Source: CAZWDL01 sp964632995 (GTDB lineage Bacteria; Bacteroidota; Bacteroidia; Chitinophagales; Saprospiraceae). From it: 63,010 nucleotides of DNA. The stretch spans positions 1-63,010 of the forward strand of contig CAZWDL010000031.1 of the NCBI GenBank assembly GCA_964632995.1, in the 5' to 3' direction. Position numbers and translations under genes: made by a program. Under the pieces are notes generated by a model. The model saw only the letters and a program-made list of their open reading frames with translations. It was not told the DNA's origin and searched no databases. Shown here piece after piece: positions 60,701 through 63,010 of the stretch. The stretch's first letter is position 1, and every line of letters starts with the position of its first letter.

Positions 60701-61413
60701 TTTCCGGCGAGGTGCCGGTGATTCATCTGGCCTATGCCCTGGAAAACATGCCGGTTGAATCGATTATCGGAAAGTTTCATCGCAAAAAGCTGCTCAGTGG
60801 ACCGGTAGATATTGCGCTCGACCTTTCCACGCAGGGTAACAAAGCGCAGGATTGGCTGTACAATTCGGAAGGCTCCCTGAGCATCAGGGGAGAAACCTTG
60901 CTGCTGCATGGGATAGACCTGGATGCGCAGTTGCCGGGCTTACGCCAAAAGAAGCCCTTTGGCCCTGTCGTGCTGGGTGCTTACTTTTTAGCGGGGCCCT
61001 TCGGGGCGGCAGTTACTGGAGGCAGAGATGTGCTGGAAGTTTTCGATTTCGAGCCCCATATGGGAAGAAAGACCCGTCTTGCCCGCTTCGTCTCCGACTG
61101 GACCTTCCACAACGGCCGCGTTGAAACCCGCGATGCCGGCCTGGTGACATCAAATGACCGGTTTGCGCTAAATGCCTGTATTGATCTGCGCTCCGACAGC
61201 ATTGAGCAATTCGCCGTCTCCCTCCTCGACTCCCGGGGATGCAGCTTGCTCGAACAGTCGATATCCGGTTCCTTAGCCCGCCCTGCAGTGGGAGGCGTAC
61301 AAACACTGGATCGTTTCCCGGCCGGCTCCGTAAACCTCATCGACCAGCTGCTTGTATCGCCCTGTGAAGGGGCATACTGGGGACTACTGAAGCATCCTGA
61401 TAAAGAAAAGTAA
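57733..61413 (+). CDS. AsmA-like family protein
   Basis: 1226 aa. Cytoplasmic start, then one TM helix (LLKYLLALASLLAFLLAVGFI, split here as LLKYLLALAS and LLAFLLAVGFI) and a very long periplasmic beta-groove region typical of AsmA/TamB-like lipid transfer proteins (NGEVNLIFYPDNSVNLLNAL, FKLGPIQQLAGRIALHADVK, YNSEGSLSIRGETLLLHGID). The C-terminal FNR-like segment that closes AsmA domains (GPVVLGAYFLAGPF) is present. It may carry lipids between membranes. A TTG at 57700 is in frame, but ATG 57733 is preferred. Confidence 0.85.
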   Translation: MQFNPIPVRPWLKRLLKYLLALASLLAFLLAVGFILFHFNKDQIKEALLRYVQEHQQGEIHIEAVQFSPLSALPHIAVRLDEVLYYERTSGDRSVTERPILEVEQAYLGFNLLPLLRGSYDIREISLRNGEVNLIFYPDNSVNLLNALGIGQVRSEPMNIRESAGPDVDLLLDKLRLKNLKASVVHQRLHMKTEVDVKNLSAGLRYRKGVDDVQLDAGLEFRFLEYNEKTYLREKAIQLDLDFTVDEQTMVSHIRKGRLIFEGLAFDMNGTYAFRESGRADLTLDASDEDMTLLSYLIEDDILDRNLDILHEGNAYLRGTVSGKTINHIPDITFRFGAENINLDIPGQREAIEQLGFSGYFSTGEADNFSETVLRIDELQGCLPGGQISGGLEIVNFSDPLLTASCRLNANIDGWDRVFKLGPIQQLAGRIALHADVKNRKLFRPEKLLDRVETFRLEIAEAGFQWPDLPQRFDSIDARIEHRGNRLALEQLSMRYGTSVLAASGTVGNVLSWLFRPSSGVFADLELQARRLKPAELPGLEVLARSLPGGRISSLQFDLALNTAANLSSSIAPLQVKNLIAYYRGGRILGDLEIFQLKDPVCSADVQLENFPVQGWEKLFHPVVMDSLAGMASLSFGLDKWKTSEGFQLEKVTNYRLQLKDIDFHLPVFPHRFREVNGILSGKGNEILTNALWGHYAGGQLSLSGKLDNFFSRLAGRDTLWQGRLLLKADRIRFADWPYFDTSSLRIAQERVRGLYLDLAVEGRGHWLRQFPWAQKKLITVRELRGDFDVIPDIDLLQGVVTLMPKGKKGVRIDINEIRAILPFGKIKLQGGRVSVEKGLVEADTRLALGGFRPAPLVQMTTGKPGRPFAYAPFDAGFLLRGNYHVPARAIRGLMLTEGKVQYVHQDTVKMDIDGIDLSIEEAVFSGRREVRPWLSKLSAALTVDGFHTNRMENMSIRMEGAGRSDYYAFQGSLYQFSEVLEEGAIEVDLSGEVPVIHLAYALENMPVESIIGKFHRKKLLSGPVDIALDLSTQGNKAQDWLYNSEGSLSIRGETLLLHGIDLDAQLPGLRQKKPFGPVVLGAYFLAGPFGAAVTGGRDVLEVFDFEPHMGRKTRLARFVSDWTFHNGRVETRDAGLVTSNDRFALNACIDLRSDSIEQFAVSLLDSRGCSLLEQSISGSLARPAVGGVQTLDRFPAGSVNLIDQLLVSPCEGAYWGLLKHPDKEK

Positions 61414-61465
61414 CCCATAAATTGTTAATTTTACCTGCCTTGATAAATACAGACTAAATTCGTTT

Positions 61466-62860
61466 ATGAGTAAAAACAGCCTGCTATTTTCCTTCGCTGC
61501 CGTGACCTTGCTGGGCAGCATTTTTATTTTCAGCAACCGACAGAACCGCGATTTCCGGGATGCCGAAGCCAATTATCAGGAATATTGCGCCAGTTGCCAC
61601 GGCGACAACCTGAAATCCTTCATCGACCGGAAATGGATTTACGGCAATTCCTGGAATGAGGTGTTCCGCGGGATCAAGTACGGCTATCCGGACGATGGGA
61701 TGTCGGCTTACGACACCACCTTCACCGAGGAGGAGATCGCCGATCTGACAGACTACATTCTCACAGGACTTGAAAACTTCACTTCTGAATCCTTCGAGGA
61801 GCGCCCAGATTTTTCCGGCATCATCGAATCGGAGGAGATGAACTTCCGCCTGGAACCGGTCGTGGAAGGAATGGGCATTCCCTGGGGACTGGCTTTCCTA
61901 CCCGGCGGCGATATGCTTATCACCGAGCGTTCGGGCAAGTTATTCCTTTACCGGGAGGGAGAAAAACTCCGGGAGATCAGCGGTGTTCCCGAAGTACGCG
62001 ACCGCGGCCAGGGGGGCTTGCTGGATGTGGAAGTGCATCCCGCCTTCGAGGATAATGGTTTTATTTACTTTTCTTTTTCAAAGCGGGAAAACGACCGGCA
62101 AACAACTGCCGTCATGCGCGCCACTCTGCAGGGTAACCAGCTCAAGGACCAGCAACTCATTCTGGAAGCAGCTCCCTATCTGAGCACCCGGCATCACTTC
62201 GGCTCCCGCCTCGAATTCGACGAGGACGGTTACCTGTTTCTCTCCGTCGGCGACCGGGGAAAGCGGGATCAGAATCCGCAAAGCCTGGACAATCACTGCG
62301 GCAAGATCCATCGCATACACGATGACGGCAGCATTCCCGAGGATAATCCCTTCGTCGATACGCCCGGTGCAGTCAAATCTATCTACTCCTACGGCCATCG
62401 CAATCCTCAAGGCGTCGCTATGCATCCGGAAACGGGCCTGATCTGGGCCAATGAACACGGCCCCCGCGGCGGCGATGAGGTCAACATCATCCGGAAAGGA
62501 AGGAACTACGGCTGGCCGGTCATTTCCTACGGCATCAACTACAACGGTACGCGATTCACCGAACTAACTGAAAAAGAGGGCATGGAACAGCCGGAATTAT
62601 ACTGGGTGCCCTCTATCGGCGTCTGCGGAATGACCTTCGTCAGCGGCGACCGCTACCCGGCCTGGAAAAATGACCTGCTCTGCGGCTCCCTGAGCTTCAA
62701 ATACCTGGCCCGCCTGAAGATGGACGGCGAGGAAATCGTAGGCGAGGAAAAACTGCTCAAAAATATCGGCCGCCTGCGCGATGTGAAGATGGGACGGGAT
62801 GGATACATCTACATCGCTGTTGAGGATCCGGGACGGATATATAGAGTGGTGCCGGAATGA
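61466..62860 (+). CDS. Cytochrome c-fused PQQ-type aldose sugar dehydrogenase
   Basis: 464 aa with an N-terminal signal anchor (LLFSFAAVTLLGSIFIF). Residues 30-105 are a cytochrome c domain: CASCH at 41-45, with GMSAYDTTFTEEEIADLTDYI holding the likely distal Met. Residues 120-464 are the six-bladed soluble glucose dehydrogenase-like propeller: GMGIPWGLAFLPGGDMLITE, STRHHFGSRLEFD (His in the active site), YGHRNPQGVAMHP and NEHGPRGGDEVN. It should oxidise a sugar in the periplasm and hand electrons to its own haem. Same functional class as the large protein at 7.4-10.3 kb, but not the same family. Confidence 0.92.
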   Translation: MSKNSLLFSFAAVTLLGSIFIFSNRQNRDFRDAEANYQEYCASCHGDNLKSFIDRKWIYGNSWNEVFRGIKYGYPDDGMSAYDTTFTEEEIADLTDYILTGLENFTSESFEERPDFSGIIESEEMNFRLEPVVEGMGIPWGLAFLPGGDMLITERSGKLFLYREGEKLREISGVPEVRDRGQGGLLDVEVHPAFEDNGFIYFSFSKRENDRQTTAVMRATLQGNQLKDQQLILEAAPYLSTRHHFGSRLEFDEDGYLFLSVGDRGKRDQNPQSLDNHCGKIHRIHDDGSIPEDNPFVDTPGAVKSIYSYGHRNPQGVAMHPETGLIWANEHGPRGGDEVNIIRKGRNYGWPVISYGINYNGTRFTELTEKEGMEQPELYWVPSIGVCGMTFVSGDRYPAWKNDLLCGSLSFKYLARLKMDGEEIVGEEKLLKNIGRLRDVKMGRDGYIYIAVEDPGRIYRVVPE

Positions 62861-62864
62861 ACTG

Positions 62865-62945
62865 GGTGCTGGGTACTGGATGCTGGATGACTGGCGCTAG
62901 CCTGGGATATTCCCTGGATAAGCCCCGCTAAGCTCCTTCCGACTT
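62865..62945. repeat. Compound 7-bp-period repeat, partial copy of the 16.9-kb block
   Basis: CTGGGTG/CTGGGTA/CTGGATG/CTGGATG runs from 62865, and GCTAAGCTCCTTCCGACTTCC follows at about 62928-62948. Both parts occur at 16895-16990 in a different order. No gene is visible from here to the end of the window. Confidence 0.7.
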
Positions 62946-63010
62946 CCGCTTTCCCACTGTCGTTTCGCTTAAAAAATAAGCACCTTTTTGACAAGTCCCA
63001 AGTTCTTTGG

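Overview
The window reads as chromosomal DNA of a fairly GC-rich Bacteroidota, most likely from the marine Saprospiria/Lewinellaceae side of the phylum. This rests on a SusC/SusD pair, many Cys-anchored lipoproteins, a SigZ-type sigma factor, an effector-associated domain protein (EAD11 type), a phosphoesterase-Omp85 fusion and starts that mostly lack Shine-Dalgarno sites. Taxonomy is inferred from gene content only. No rRNA, tRNA, CRISPR array, transposase or prophage was recognised.

Layout. 1-10.3 kb: a 58-bp tandem array, then an S9 peptidase, an exported RraA-like protein, the 3' remnant of an enolase-superfamily gene, a bile-acid:Na+ symporter-family transporter, an exported trypsin-like protease and a very large haem c lipoprotein. 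10.5-20 kb: a small membrane protein, a coiled-coil protein next to a 1438-aa uncharacterised beta-repeat/coiled-coil protein, a DUF2911 protein, an EAD11-transmembrane protein followed by a DUF697-SHOCT protein, and an SDR oxidoreductase. 20.2-22.8 kb (minus strand): a small unknown, a SPOR-like protein and a sigZ-arsM pair. 22.9-37.7 kb: a complete 13-gene complex I operon, nuoA-B-CD-E-F-G-H-I-J-K-L-M-N. 37.7-44.8 kb: a metallo-beta-lactamase-fold protein, the phosphoesterase-barrel fusion, a DNA/RNA non-specific endonuclease and a Tat-exported Gfo/Idh oxidoreductase. 45-50.1 kb: a SusC/SusD operon with a long structured leader and a clear intrinsic terminator. 50.4-55 kb: a DUF3179 lipoprotein with apparently permuted modules, small unknown exported proteins, and an AT-rich island holding a Uma2 remnant plus xisH-xisI. 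55-63 kb: an ADP-ribosylglycohydrolase lipoprotein, an MTR-kinase-like phosphotransferase, an AsmA-like protein and a haem c/PQQ-type sugar dehydrogenase.

How the genes work together. The nuo operon encodes an NADH:quinone oxidoreductase of the enterobacterial type: NuoC and NuoD are fused, NuoE/F/G are present, and NuoG carries the extra N7 cluster motif. SusC/SusD import an oligomeric nutrient across the outer membrane; the exported oxidoreductases and the two haem proteins fit periplasmic or surface catabolism. sigZ-arsM points to a stress or arsenic response. The best candidates for undescribed biology are the EAD11/DUF697 pair, the giant 39-residue-repeat protein with its small coiled-coil neighbour, and the transferred xisH-xisI cassette.

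The intergenic DNA is unusual. It holds several unrelated 7-bp-period repeats, at least three 130-195 bp inverted-repeat (MITE-like) elements, a dispersed palindrome present in opposite orientations at 50.2 and 55.0 kb, and GC-rich hairpins shared between distant loci.
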